NCBI GenBank assembly: GCA_017554235.1
Contig: JAFZIV010000018.1
Coordinates: 1 to 53,574 of the forward strand
DNA length: 53,574 nucleotides
Reading direction: 5' to 3'
From: Selenomonadaceae bacterium
Lineage (GTDB): Bacteria > Bacillota > Negativicutes > Selenomonadales > Selenomonadaceae
Shown: positions 42,390 through 51,343 of the stretch, in pieces
Layout: every line of letters starts with the position of its first letter
Numbering within the stretch: position 1 is the stretch's first letter
Notes under the pieces: generated by a model
Told to the model about the DNA's origin: nothing
The model's input: only the letters and a program-made list of their open reading frames with translations
Database searches by the model: none
Program-made: the position numbers and the translations under genes

Positions 42390-45300
42390 CAACGAAAAAT
42401 ATGGAATTTGATCTTCAGACTTTCGCATTGCCGGATGCAGTTACTGTACAGGCAAGTACCGGCGGTATTTCAGCTTCGGGTTCTTCTGAGGCAGGAACAC
42501 CTGTAACTGTTGCGGGTACCGCAGTGGAAGGTTATCGTACTGATACGGTTACTGCGTCTACAATGGTTTACAATTTTGACGGAACTACCAGCAGTGCAGA
42601 TTCTCCGGCACATGTCGCAGTAGGTACTTCTGAAACGGTTACGACTTGGTACGTTAATGATACCGATCCTACCGCTGCTCCTACACAAATTGGCTCTGCT
42701 GCAACAACTCCTGCGGAAAATACCAGCGTAACCAGTCCGCTTTGGTTATACGGAGGCGGTCAGGCAAGCCAAGTAAGCATTCAAGCTGTAGGTGCTATTA
42801 ATGACTTCAATGCAGGCACAAATGGTGTTGTGCTTAATAGAACTGGTAATAACTCGCTTGGATTACAAGGCGTTGTCGGTGACGTAACGATTACTACTGC
42901 TAATGCGACATTTAAGCAGACATTGACTGAAAACAATAACGCAACTATCGATGCAACATTGGCAGCAGCCGGTACAGACCTCAACATTAAAGGTGCTGTC
43001 GGAGAAGGTCCCACTCTTTCTGCCGCAGGTGCAATTAATCTTGGTAAAATTGATACTGTCCAAACTTGGCAGATTGATAAAGATTCTAATTTAAAATATC
43101 ACAAATTGCAAGTTTCAGGTGGTCTTGCTTCTACAGTAGAAGTTACGGGTGCAGACGCTACCGGAAGTTATCTTGCAATTACTGCAGAAGAACAAGAATC
43201 CGTAAAATTTGCAACTGTTTCGGGTACCGGCTCTACTAACGATACTGTTGCTGTAAATGGAACAGTTTTAAATGGCGCAGGAGCAAGAGGACTCACCATT
43301 GAAATTGAAGCTGACAGCATTATGACCGGAGCAGTAGCTAATGCTGGCACACTGACAGCTAACTCCACAGTTGGAGGTACAGCAAGTCTTGACGCAGGTT
43401 CAAAAATTACGCTTGTTTCAGGTGCTATCACTGCTGTAGATAAACTCGCCAAAAACGGAGCTTGGGCACTCGGAAATAGTGTAACTGCCGCTCAACTCGG
43501 AGATGATACGGTAACCTTCGCAACTGGCAGTAACACAGTTTCAGCAAACTCGGACGGAACTAAGGTAGGGACTCTTACCTTCACGTCCAACAATACGCAA
43601 GCCACAGTTAATGTAGCAGGCGATCATACAATTAACGCAAACGGCGGAGCAACTTGGAATCTTAGTGATTCAGCTACAGCTGTATTCGATTCAAATGCTA
43701 ATGCAACAGTTAATGCAAGTGCATTAGTAGTCGGAATTGATAAAAACGGTGCAGGCAAGACCTTAGCAGTTGGTGCAAACGGTGCGGCGGACACGCTGGC
43801 AATGGCACAGGGCGGCTCAGCAACTATTGAAAATTCTGTTGTTTCTGCAGTAGACTCCCTCAATGCAGGAAGTTCATGGCTTGTAAGAGGCGGCACGCAG
43901 TCTTCGCGTTCAGTTTCTGTAACCGGTGTAACAGGTAGCGAATTAGGATTCACATTTGAAAAAGCAACCAGTAGCGTTTATGGCGCACTCGGAACCAGCA
44001 CTGCAAACGGCGGCGTCACCTCAATAGACAGCTTGACAGGTAATGTAACCCTTTCACATGGCGCAGATAGCGTTGCTATGAACGTTATGGGAACGAGCTG
44101 GACAGTAGCTAAAGAATCAGGAAAGACCGTAGCATTTGATTCAACAGGTAGTGCGGCATCAGTTAAGGCAGTAGGTTCAGATTTGTCAGTAACGGCGGCA
44201 TCGACTGATGCAACTCTTAACATTACCACAACAAATACTACTCTCGGTGGTAACTTTAACGGCGCAGGCGTAGTTGCTCATGACAGCGATGGCAAAGTAA
44301 TTCTTCAACTCGAATCCGACACAGTAACCTCCGGTATTTCCGCAATTAAAGATCTCAACTCCGGCGCAACGGTTACCGGCGATAATCAATTCAACGTCAA
44401 TGGTATATTTGATATTTATAAGTCCACGAGCAATGTGGCAACTTCTAAGACACAGTTCACGTTGGGTAGTGGGTCTGATATTACGATTCAAAACGTAGTT
44501 GACGGCGATAACTACAGTGTAGCAAGTTCCAATAACCAAGCGGTATACTATGACCTTACTTCCCCAGTAGCATCGGGCGGTTCTGCAAAAGTTACCGTCA
44601 ATACTGCAGAAATTACGGTTAGTGCGTCAAGTGCATCTAAAGTAAGCAATGCTTACATCGTTTCCGGCAAAGACGGTACCGACATCGTCGAAGTCGGTGG
44701 TGTAAAAGCAAATGATACTATTACTTCAACAGATGATAAAAACTTCACGGTAATTTATGACACTTCCAACGTTACCAGCGATACTTCTAAACCCGCAGTT
44801 TTGGCAGTCAACACTGCAAACGTTTCACTTACTTCTGCCAACCTCACAAGTGAAGGTAAATCCTCTCTCAAAATGGCAGTTTCTTATACCGACACAATGC
44901 CGCATGTTACAATTTCAAGCGGTATCGCTAATAACGTAACCGTTACTGTCGGAACCGGCGTTTACCATGTAGGAAATAGCGCAGACGTTACGATTAATGA
45001 CTTGCTTGGTTATCTGTATGTCGATAATCAGGGCAACGTAACCGGCGAAGATTCAATGGTAGCGCATGAGCGTCAAGTGAGAGAATATGCGATCAGTAGC
45101 TTGGTTTCCACTATTGCTGATCCGACTGTTGGCGCATATCGTGACTTTGAAAATATTTACTACGGACAAAACTCCATATTCGGCGGGTATAATCATTCAG
45201 TTGCGGCATATGCAGATGCAACCGTTTCAACGCGTTCGTCAATCTCATCAGCTAGCGGTGTAATTATCTCTGGTGATGATTCACTTGGCAGTTATCCAAA

Positions 45301-47653
45301 CAGTGTAACCTTGAAGTCTTACCTTCCCAATGCGATTAATATCAAGCACATGGAAGGATATTACACTACAGATAAGGTTACGTTAAACAGTGCGGTTATC
45401 GATGTAAGTAGCAGTACTAACTCTCTCGTAGCAGTTGGTGTAAGCACAGGAGACGGCACAGATACTATTAAAACTAACCACACAATTTACGGTAGTGATA
45501 GACAGAGTGCGTTGCTCATTGGCAAAAATGCTATAGCTGATAACGTAATCGTAGCAGGTAATGGCGGTAACACTATTTCCAACGCAGGTGGCAAGGCGTC
45601 ACTCTTCGGCGGTAGCGGCAATGATACGATTTATGCCGGTTCGAAAGGTGACTACGTAAAAGGCGGCGGCGGTGCTGATGTCTTCTATGATACAAATGCT
45701 GTTGAAATTCAAGACTACAACTTTACAGAAGGCGACGTAATCGTTGCAACTAAACTTTCGACAAGTGCAGATATTAGTCCCGCAAATCTCAGCTTGTCAG
45801 GTAACAAAATTGCTATCGCAGGTGGTTCAACCATTACTGTAGGTGCAAGCGACAGTTACGACGAAGCTACAGCAACCAACGCGATTATAGCAAATGCATC
45901 AGGCGGAAACAAAACCTTCCTTGTTTGGGCAGGTAACTATGACAGCTACCTCGATGCGTCTGAATTTACGAAAGGCGCATTGATGATTTCTCAACTCACG
46001 GTAACCGGCGGAGAGAACGCAAACACCGGAACAGTCAATACGATTGTTGGTTCGGGATATGCAGATACAATCTATGCAGGACCTAATGACCTTGTCTACA
46101 GCGGTGCAGGCAATGATTTAATTTCAATCGCAGCGGCTGATTCCGCAAAGGGAGAACGCGGTGCAACGGTTATACTCAGCGAAGGCAAAAATGATGTTTA
46201 CGGCTGGGTAGGCGGCTTTAATAACGAAGATGGTTCAAATATTCTTCAAGCTAATGCGGCATCTACTACCTTCAAGAAGAAGGGTGACGTTGTTGTAGCG
46301 GCAAGCGAAGGCGCGTCAGTCAACTTCGCCAATCTGTCAGCTGACAGCACCGGTGCATACAATTTCTTAGTAGGTAATGAAAAAGTTTCCTTCGTTGCAA
46401 GCAATTCTACAGTAAGCGTAAACAGCAATTCGGATATTGCGAATTACTACAAGTCAGAAAAAGCCGGCGCGATCAATGTTGGAGAGTCCGTCGATGCAAC
46501 ATTTAGTATCACTCTCGGAAGTGATAATTTCAGCAATATTACTAAATTAAACTTGCAGAATGAAAGTCGCGCAACGATTTTTGGCTCAAGCGCAAGCGAG
46601 GAAATTACTCTTGGCGGTAGCGCAGATGCAGGTGCAGTGAAATCTTTAGCCTCAGGCGCAGGTAATGACAAGATTTATTCCGGCGGCAGTGGTTCTGATT
46701 CTACAAAAGCCGGTCACCATCTCTTCTTCGGCAAATACAACAATACCACCTATAGCTCAGGTAGAGATACCATTAATAGCTTCAGTTTCTATCGCGGCAG
46801 TGATGTCGATGCTGATATGTCACATTCTGATCTGCTTTATCTCGGCGACATCAAAAATTATCAAAGCGTATCTGCAACTGCAAATAAAATTGAAATTTCA
46901 CTCGGCGAAGATACGAAAATTGTCATTAATGACGCCGCTATTAATCCGTCTGAGAACAAGATGGTGAGAGCACGTTTCTTAAATTCCGACGAAATTTATA
47001 CCTGCAAATTTGGCGTCACAAGTGGTCAAACTTCAAACACCTTCACCTATGATAAAGAAACTAACATATTCTTCGGTAACTCGGAGAAAAATGCAGATAT
47101 TTTGCAAATCTCTTCCAATTCAGATCTCAACAATGTCAATATCTGGCTTGATGACAAGAATAATGACAAGAATTACTACTACGGCATTAACACAATAGAT
47201 GCACATAATCTTGCAGATACAAAGGCAACTTTGGTCGGTAACAGTAACAGCAATATGATCTACGCAGGCGGCAGCGGAATGGTTGACACCCTGTGGGGCG
47301 GCGGCGGCGAAAGCAATACTTTGATCGGCGGTGACGGTGATGACACATTCATTTACCGCAAGGATCACGGCTACATTGATGGCGACGGAATTTATCGTTC
47401 CAGTAATGACGTTATGGTTGGCGTAGGCTCTAACGATTTAGTCTGGCTCCAAGACGTAACTTTGGACGATCTCAATCTTGAAGCGACTATAGACGGTATT
47501 TCCACCAACTCAGTAGTTGTAACTCTCAAAGATGATAGCAAACTTACGGTTGCTAATGCTTCCTCTGAAACTAAATTTAGAGTTTCTGACGGTCAAGGCG
47601 GTTGGTCTGAATTTACGGCTGTAAGTAACGGCAACGAGCATTATTGGAAATAA
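42386..47653 (+). CDS. Large RTX-like repetitive surface or secreted protein
   Basis: 1755 residues from the ATG in an ATGA overlap; a longer frame from GTG at 42305 would run through the ribosome site. The first residues MTTKNMEFDLQTFALP are followed by about 900 residues of Ala/Thr/Val/Asn/Gly-rich repetitive beta sequence without signal peptide. From about residue 1080 come Ca-binding RTX-type nonapeptides: FGGSGNDTIYAGSKGD, GGGGADVFYD, SGAGNDLIS and, near the end, GGDGDDTFIYRKDHGYIDGDG. These fit a type I-secreted adhesin or S-layer-like protein, but no type I exporter is in the window. One cysteine only. No copies of the CTGCGCGG octamer occur in it. Confidence 0.78.
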   Translation: MTTKNMEFDLQTFALPDAVTVQASTGGISASGSSEAGTPVTVAGTAVEGYRTDTVTASTMVYNFDGTTSSADSPAHVAVGTSETVTTWYVNDTDPTAAPTQIGSAATTPAENTSVTSPLWLYGGGQASQVSIQAVGAINDFNAGTNGVVLNRTGNNSLGLQGVVGDVTITTANATFKQTLTENNNATIDATLAAAGTDLNIKGAVGEGPTLSAAGAINLGKIDTVQTWQIDKDSNLKYHKLQVSGGLASTVEVTGADATGSYLAITAEEQESVKFATVSGTGSTNDTVAVNGTVLNGAGARGLTIEIEADSIMTGAVANAGTLTANSTVGGTASLDAGSKITLVSGAITAVDKLAKNGAWALGNSVTAAQLGDDTVTFATGSNTVSANSDGTKVGTLTFTSNNTQATVNVAGDHTINANGGATWNLSDSATAVFDSNANATVNASALVVGIDKNGAGKTLAVGANGAADTLAMAQGGSATIENSVVSAVDSLNAGSSWLVRGGTQSSRSVSVTGVTGSELGFTFEKATSSVYGALGTSTANGGVTSIDSLTGNVTLSHGADSVAMNVMGTSWTVAKESGKTVAFDSTGSAASVKAVGSDLSVTAASTDATLNITTTNTTLGGNFNGAGVVAHDSDGKVILQLESDTVTSGISAIKDLNSGATVTGDNQFNVNGIFDIYKSTSNVATSKTQFTLGSGSDITIQNVVDGDNYSVASSNNQAVYYDLTSPVASGGSAKVTVNTAEITVSASSASKVSNAYIVSGKDGTDIVEVGGVKANDTITSTDDKNFTVIYDTSNVTSDTSKPAVLAVNTANVSLTSANLTSEGKSSLKMAVSYTDTMPHVTISSGIANNVTVTVGTGVYHVGNSADVTINDLLGYLYVDNQGNVTGEDSMVAHERQVREYAISSLVSTIADPTVGAYRDFENIYYGQNSIFGGYNHSVAAYADATVSTRSSISSASGVIISGDDSLGSYPNSVTLKSYLPNAINIKHMEGYYTTDKVTLNSAVIDVSSSTNSLVAVGVSTGDGTDTIKTNHTIYGSDRQSALLIGKNAIADNVIVAGNGGNTISNAGGKASLFGGSGNDTIYAGSKGDYVKGGGGADVFYDTNAVEIQDYNFTEGDVIVATKLSTSADISPANLSLSGNKIAIAGGSTITVGASDSYDEATATNAIIANASGGNKTFLVWAGNYDSYLDASEFTKGALMISQLTVTGGENANTGTVNTIVGSGYADTIYAGPNDLVYSGAGNDLISIAAADSAKGERGATVILSEGKNDVYGWVGGFNNEDGSNILQANAASTTFKKKGDVVVAASEGASVNFANLSADSTGAYNFLVGNEKVSFVASNSTVSVNSNSDIANYYKSEKAGAINVGESVDATFSITLGSDNFSNITKLNLQNESRATIFGSSASEEITLGGSADAGAVKSLASGAGNDKIYSGGSGSDSTKAGHHLFFGKYNNTTYSSGRDTINSFSFYRGSDVDADMSHSDLLYLGDIKNYQSVSATANKIEISLGEDTKIVINDAAINPSENKMVRARFLNSDEIYTCKFGVTSGQTSNTFTYDKETNIFFGNSEKNADILQISSNSDLNNVNIWLDDKNNDKNYYYGINTIDAHNLADTKATLVGNSNSNMIYAGGSGMVDTLWGGGGESNTLIGGDGDDTFIYRKDHGYIDGDGIYRSSNDVMVGVGSNDLVWLQDVTLDDLNLEATIDGISTNSVVVTLKDDSKLTVANASSETKFRVSDGQGGWSEFTAVSNGNEHYWK

Positions 47654-47720
47654 TTTAAAAGCTTAAAGGTTCTGTAGCAATAGCCTAAGAAACCTACCGC
47701 TGAAAGGCGGGGCTTAAAAC

Positions 47721-47760
47721 AAAAAAGGAGTTTCTTAAAACAAAGAGACTCCTTTTTTAG
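47721..47760 (+). terminator. Terminator after surface protein
   Basis: AAAAAAGGAGTTTCTT and AGAGACTCCTTTTTT arms, followed by T-rich sequence. Confidence 0.75.
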
Positions 47761-47878
47761 TTTATTTTTTCTCACACAATATTTGGATACCAAAATATAT
47801 TTTCGACGCGTTTACGGGCATTCTGGCGCGTTTAAGAGGATATTTGATAAGCCTTTTTCGCCGGAAAAATTTTATTAT

Positions 47879-47921
47879 AAAAATCCTAAAAGCTTAATGC
47901 TAAATTTAAGCAGGATTTTTT
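47879..47921. terminator. Hairpin before deaminase-like gene
   Basis: AAATCCT and AGGATTTTTT outer arms enclose GCTTAA/TTAAGC, so a nested hairpin with a T run. Confidence 0.6.
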
Positions 47922-47995
47922 CCATTGACGGCAAAATAAATTAGGAACTTATAAATATTTTTTATCAAATTACAGAAACGGAGGCGTGATTTATT

Positions 47996-48400
47996 ATGAT
48001 GAACGAAGTTAATGAAGATATTGCCGATACTATGGTTAGAATTGCAATGGACGCGATAAGAAATTCTTACGTCGACCATGACGGGATAGCGGCGGGCGCG
48101 TGTGTTTTGACTTCTGACGGCACACTTTACAATGGTTGCAGGATAGATCATCCGATACCTTACCTTAGCATCTCTGCGGAAATGGCGGCAATGATAAAAG
48201 CTATTGTTGACGGTAAGCGTGAATTTGACGGGCTTGCGATTGTTGCTGATATTGAAGGCTTTTACGTGCCGGACGAAAATACCTACGAATTTTTGTTGGA
48301 AATGGGCGTGCCGGAAATTGTTTTCGCTGATTTGGACGGCAATGTTAAAATTATGTCGATTGAAGAGGTTGAACCTTACAGACCGCGCCGCAGAGATTAA
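47996..48400 (+). CDS. Cytidine-deaminase-like protein lacking zinc ligands
   Basis: 134 residues. The fold signature is that of small cytidine deaminases: AAGACVLTSDGTLYNGCRIDH, then EMAAMIKAIVDGKREFDGLAIVAD and DLDGNVKIMSIEEVEPYRPR. In active enzymes the zinc is held by a cysteine in CAE and two in PCxxC. Here CAE reads S60-A61-E62, and PCxxC reads P92-D93-E94-N95-T96. All three metal cysteines are gone though the glutamate stays. It is therefore probably not a deaminase; it could be a nucleotide-binding or regulatory relative. ATG after GGAGG. Precedes ftsY. Confidence 0.75.
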   Translation: MMNEVNEDIADTMVRIAMDAIRNSYVDHDGIAAGACVLTSDGTLYNGCRIDHPIPYLSISAEMAAMIKAIVDGKREFDGLAIVADIEGFYVPDENTYEFLLEMGVPEIVFADLDGNVKIMSIEEVEPYRPRRRD

Positions 48401-48573
48401 ATTATAATTTCGTCAAAAAAATTTTTCGTCGAGCGATTAAGTTCGGCGTTTTTTGTTTTTTAAAATCTGCGCGGACAAATAAAAATTTTTGTAAGTGGTA
48501 AAACTTCAGCTTTTGTAATATAATTAGCATAGATTAATATAACTTTGGATAATTTAACGAAGGAGGTAACGAA

Positions 48574-49488
48574 ATGGGATTTTTTGATAGATTAAAGGCA
48601 GGACTTGCCAAAACCCGTGAAAAGTTAGCCGATAAGATTGATGAACTTTTACACAGTTCGGTTAAGATTGACGATGAACTTTTAGATGAACTTGAAGAGA
48701 CGCTGATAATGTCAGACGTTGGCACAAAGACGACGGAAAAACTTATGGAAAATTTGCGAAAAGGTGTTCGTAAAGCTGAAATAAAATCTGCCGATGACGT
48801 GAAAAGATTTTTGTCGAATCAAATACGAGAAATTTTGATTGAGGAAGAAGGTACAAACGTTGATGTCGAGCCGCCGTATGTAATTTTGATGATTGGCGTA
48901 AACGGTGCAGGTAAGACTACAACGATTGGCAAACTTAGCGCGTATTATGGAGAGTGCGGAAAAAAAGTTATGGTTGCCGCCGCGGATACTTTCCGCGCAG
49001 GTGCGATTGAACAACTGGAAGTTTGGGCTAAACGTACAGGCGCAGAAATTATTAAGCATAGTGAGGGCTCTAATCCTTCGTCGGTTGCACTTGACGCGGT
49101 AAGATCTGCTGTTGCGAAAAATTTTGACGTACTGATTGTCGACACGGCAGGACGTCTTCAAAATAAATTTAATCTTATGGAGGAGCTTAAGAAAATCAAT
49201 CGCATTATTGGCAAAGGCATTCCCGGCGCACCGCACGAAGTTTTATTGGTACTCGACGCGACGACGGGACAAAATGCTTTGCGGCAGGCGGAATTATTTT
49301 CCAAGTCAGCAAACATTACGGGAATTGTTTTGACGAAGTTGGACGGCACAGCTAAGGGCGGAATGATTATCGGCATTAAAGAGGAATTAAATATCCCTGT
49401 CAAGTGGGTTGGTGTCGGTGAAAGACTTGACGATTTAAGACCGTTTAACGCCAAAGAATTTGCAGACGCACTCTTCGGCATTGAATAA
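48574..49488 (+). CDS. ftsY: Signal recognition particle receptor FtsY
   Basis: 304 residues. GTPase that docks SRP-ribosome complexes to the membrane translocon. NG domain only, without the acidic A domain found in E. coli: helical N part, then P-loop GVNGAGKTTTIGKL, DTFRAGAIEQLE, DTAGR, and TKLDGTAKGG. Ribosome site AAGGAGG. Usually near ffh or smc; none is in the window. Confidence 0.95.
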   Translation: MGFFDRLKAGLAKTREKLADKIDELLHSSVKIDDELLDELEETLIMSDVGTKTTEKLMENLRKGVRKAEIKSADDVKRFLSNQIREILIEEEGTNVDVEPPYVILMIGVNGAGKTTTIGKLSAYYGECGKKVMVAAADTFRAGAIEQLEVWAKRTGAEIIKHSEGSNPSSVALDAVRSAVAKNFDVLIVDTAGRLQNKFNLMEELKKINRIIGKGIPGAPHEVLLVLDATTGQNALRQAELFSKSANITGIVLTKLDGTAKGGMIIGIKEELNIPVKWVGVGERLDDLRPFNAKEFADALFGIE

Positions 49489-49568
49489 AATTGGCTTAAA
49501 AAAATTTTCTCTGAACAGAATGAAAATATTGACAAAAATTATTTTATAATTTACAATTGAATTGCTTA

Positions 49569-49595
49569 TAAAGACTCAACTTTTAATGTTGATTT
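49569..49595 (+). promoter_or_regulatory. Candidate sigma-28 promoter of flagellin
   Basis: TAAA at 49569, 15-base spacer, GTTGATTT at 49588, compared with the sigma-28 pattern TAAA-N15-GCCGATAA. It is 43 bases before the flagellin start. Fits regulation by FlgM in this same window. Confidence 0.5.
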
Positions 49596-49637
49596 TGTGA
49601 ATGGATTATTTTGTTTCAATGGACGGAGGGAGTAGTG

Positions 49638-50513
49638 ATGGCAATGGTAGGCAGTGTAAATAATGCGCTTAACACGTTGAATAGTGTCAACAATGCCACG
49701 CAAAAGACAACGCAGAAAATAGCGACGGGTTCAAAGTACTCGACGCCTTCAAATGGTGCTGCGGCTTACGCGACGTTAAAGAAAATGGGCGTTAGCATAG
49801 ACGCTAACTCGCAGTCGGTTCAAAATGTTCAAACCGCCAGTGCTATGATGAGGACGGCTGAAGGTGCTACTTCAAAAACTTTAACCGCATTGACGGAGAT
49901 CAAAGTATATCTGATGAATGCGGCAAACGATACAAATACAGCTTCGGAAAGAGCAGATATGCAGAAGCATGTTAATCAAATTGTTGAACAGATTGATGAT
50001 AATTCAAGAGTTACATACAACGGCATAAATATTTTAGACGGTTCTCAAGAAAATATGGGAATTGCCGGTGTACTTGGTTATCAAAATTACAACATGGGTG
50101 ACATTCGCGCCGAAACACTCGGCTTGAAGGACAGCGAAGGAAATGTAACCATTAACCTTAACGATCCCAATGCTGTTAAAGCGTCACTGGAAACGGTTGA
50201 TAACGCTCTTGATAAAGTTCAAGGCATAAACGATTCTTTGAAAAAATCTATAGCCGGTGAGGCAATGGATGCGTCACTTGATGAGATAACTACACAAGGC
50301 GCGTATGCTCAAAGGCTGGATTATCAAGAGGCACTTTACAATACAATGGCAATAAACGAACAGGAAGCAGCATCGACAGCAGGCGGTGTAGATATGGCTA
50401 AGGCGGCATCAGAGCTTAAATCTGAAGAAACACAGAAGGATTTAGCGTCGAGTGCATCTAATCTGTATAGGCATAATTACTCAAATATTTTGGAATTGTT
50501 GCAAGGTGCTTAA
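49638..50513 (+). CDS. Flagellin-like protein
   Basis: 291 residues from ATG after GGAGGGAG; an in-frame TTG at 49611 lies before that site. N-terminal helices (MAMVGSVNNALNTLNSVNN ... SKYSTPSNGAAAYATLKKMG) and SRVTYNGINILDG are flagellin D0/D1 type; the chain ends in GVDMAKAASELKSEETQKDLASSASNLYRHNYSNILELLQGA. The sequence is quite diverged from common flagellins and the central domain is small, so it may be a minor filament or sheath-like flagellin. Confidence 0.8.
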   Translation: MAMVGSVNNALNTLNSVNNATQKTTQKIATGSKYSTPSNGAAAYATLKKMGVSIDANSQSVQNVQTASAMMRTAEGATSKTLTALTEIKVYLMNAANDTNTASERADMQKHVNQIVEQIDDNSRVTYNGINILDGSQENMGIAGVLGYQNYNMGDIRAETLGLKDSEGNVTINLNDPNAVKASLETVDNALDKVQGINDSLKKSIAGEAMDASLDEITTQGAYAQRLDYQEALYNTMAINEQEAASTAGGVDMAKAASELKSEETQKDLASSASNLYRHNYSNILELLQGA

Positions 50514-50522
50514 TTCCTTAAG

Positions 50523-50596
50523 GCGGGCATAGTTCATCGGTAGAATGAGAGCTTCCCAAGCTTTAGAGGTGGGTTCGATTCCCATTGCCCGCTCCA
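50523..50596 (+). tRNA. tRNA-Gly (anticodon CCC)
   Basis: Acceptor GCGGGCA pairs with TGCCCGC; anticodon stem AGAGC/GCTTT encloses loop TTCCCAA; T arm GGTGGGTTCGATTCCCA. The CCA end is encoded. Confidence 0.92.
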
Positions 50597-50621
50597 ATTA
50601 AATGAAAATAACATAACATAT

Positions 50622-50648
50622 AAAGGAGATTGCAGATCTCCTTTTTTT
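50622..50648 (+). terminator. Terminator after tRNA-Gly
   Basis: AAAGGAGAT and ATCTCCTTTTTTT arms around TGCAG. Confidence 0.75.
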
Positions 50649-50704
50649 AGTTTCAAAAATTTTGAACACGAAAAAAGCCCTCTTTCGAGGACTTGAATAT
50701 TTAG

Positions 50705-50790
50705 CGGAGTGGAGAGGATTTGAACCTCCGCGACCTTACGACCCTAACGATTTAGCAAACCGTCCTCTTCAGCCTCTTGAGTACCACTCC
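50705..50790 (-). tRNA. tRNA-Ser (anticodon GCT)
   Basis: Acceptor GGAGTGG/CCACTCC, anticodon loop TTGCTAA, long variable arm, T loop TTCAAAT. CCA is not encoded. Confidence 0.9.
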
Positions 50791-50875
50791 TCCTGAAAAA
50801 CAGCGTAAGTATACCATAGCTATTCGCATTTTGTCAACATTTTTTTAAATCGACAACACTGTCGGTGCAGAAAAA

Positions 50876-51343
50876 TTACAGTAAAAAATTTTCTATGACA
50901 GTTGAAATTATTTCTGATGAAAATCCCTTCGACGCTAAATGTTGCCAAAGTTTATTTTTAAATTTGTAAAGTTCCTTAGCGTCGTCAAAAGTTTGCGGCG
51001 CAAATTTTTTTTCAAGAGCATTAGTAGCCGCGTTAAATTCGTGTTCGTAAATGTTATCGGGAATTAATTTTTCAACGAATGAAGAATCAAAACCGCGTTG
51101 TATCAATTTCACACAAATTTGACGGACGCTTAACTTTCCTTCCGAATACAAATTTTCAAACTGCCGCTTACAAAATTCTTCGTCGTTGAGATAATTATAT
51201 TTCTGCAACTTCTCAATCGCCGCGTCGACTTCTTCAGCATTATATTTACGCGCTAAAAGTTTTCGCCTTAAAGTCTTTGAACTTTGCTCACTCATCGCTA
51301 AAAGGTCTGTCGCCTTCATCAATGCCGATTTATTTTCTTTCAC
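50876..51343 (-). CDS. recX: Regulatory protein RecX
   Basis: 155 residues. RecX blocks RecA filament growth. Helical repeat pattern: ATDLLAMSEQSSKTLRRKLLARKYNAEEVDAAIEKLQKYNYLNDEEFCKRQFEN, then LIQRGFDSSFVEKLI. Overlaps lgt by 14 bases on the same strand. No recA in the window. Confidence 0.85.
   Translation of the reverse strand: MKENKSALMKATDLLAMSEQSSKTLRRKLLARKYNAEEVDAAIEKLQKYNYLNDEEFCKRQFENLYSEGKLSVRQICVKLIQRGFDSSFVEKLIPDNIYEHEFNAATNALEKKFAPQTFDDAKELYKFKNKLWQHLASKGFSSEIISTVIENFLL

Larger units (their letters stand above)
47654..47995. other. Region between surface protein and deaminase-like gene
   Basis: Contains two terminators (47721-47760 and 47879-47921), a CCGC-TGAAA-GGCGG hairpin near 47698 and a small ATATTTGG-ATA-CCAAAATAT inverted repeat near 47779. 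No gene is seen. Confidence 0.5.

Noticed and set aside
42470-47368. Many long antisense frames across the surface-protein gene
   Set aside because: They follow from the low stop-codon density opposite Thr/Ala/Gly-rich repeats and have no ribosome sites.
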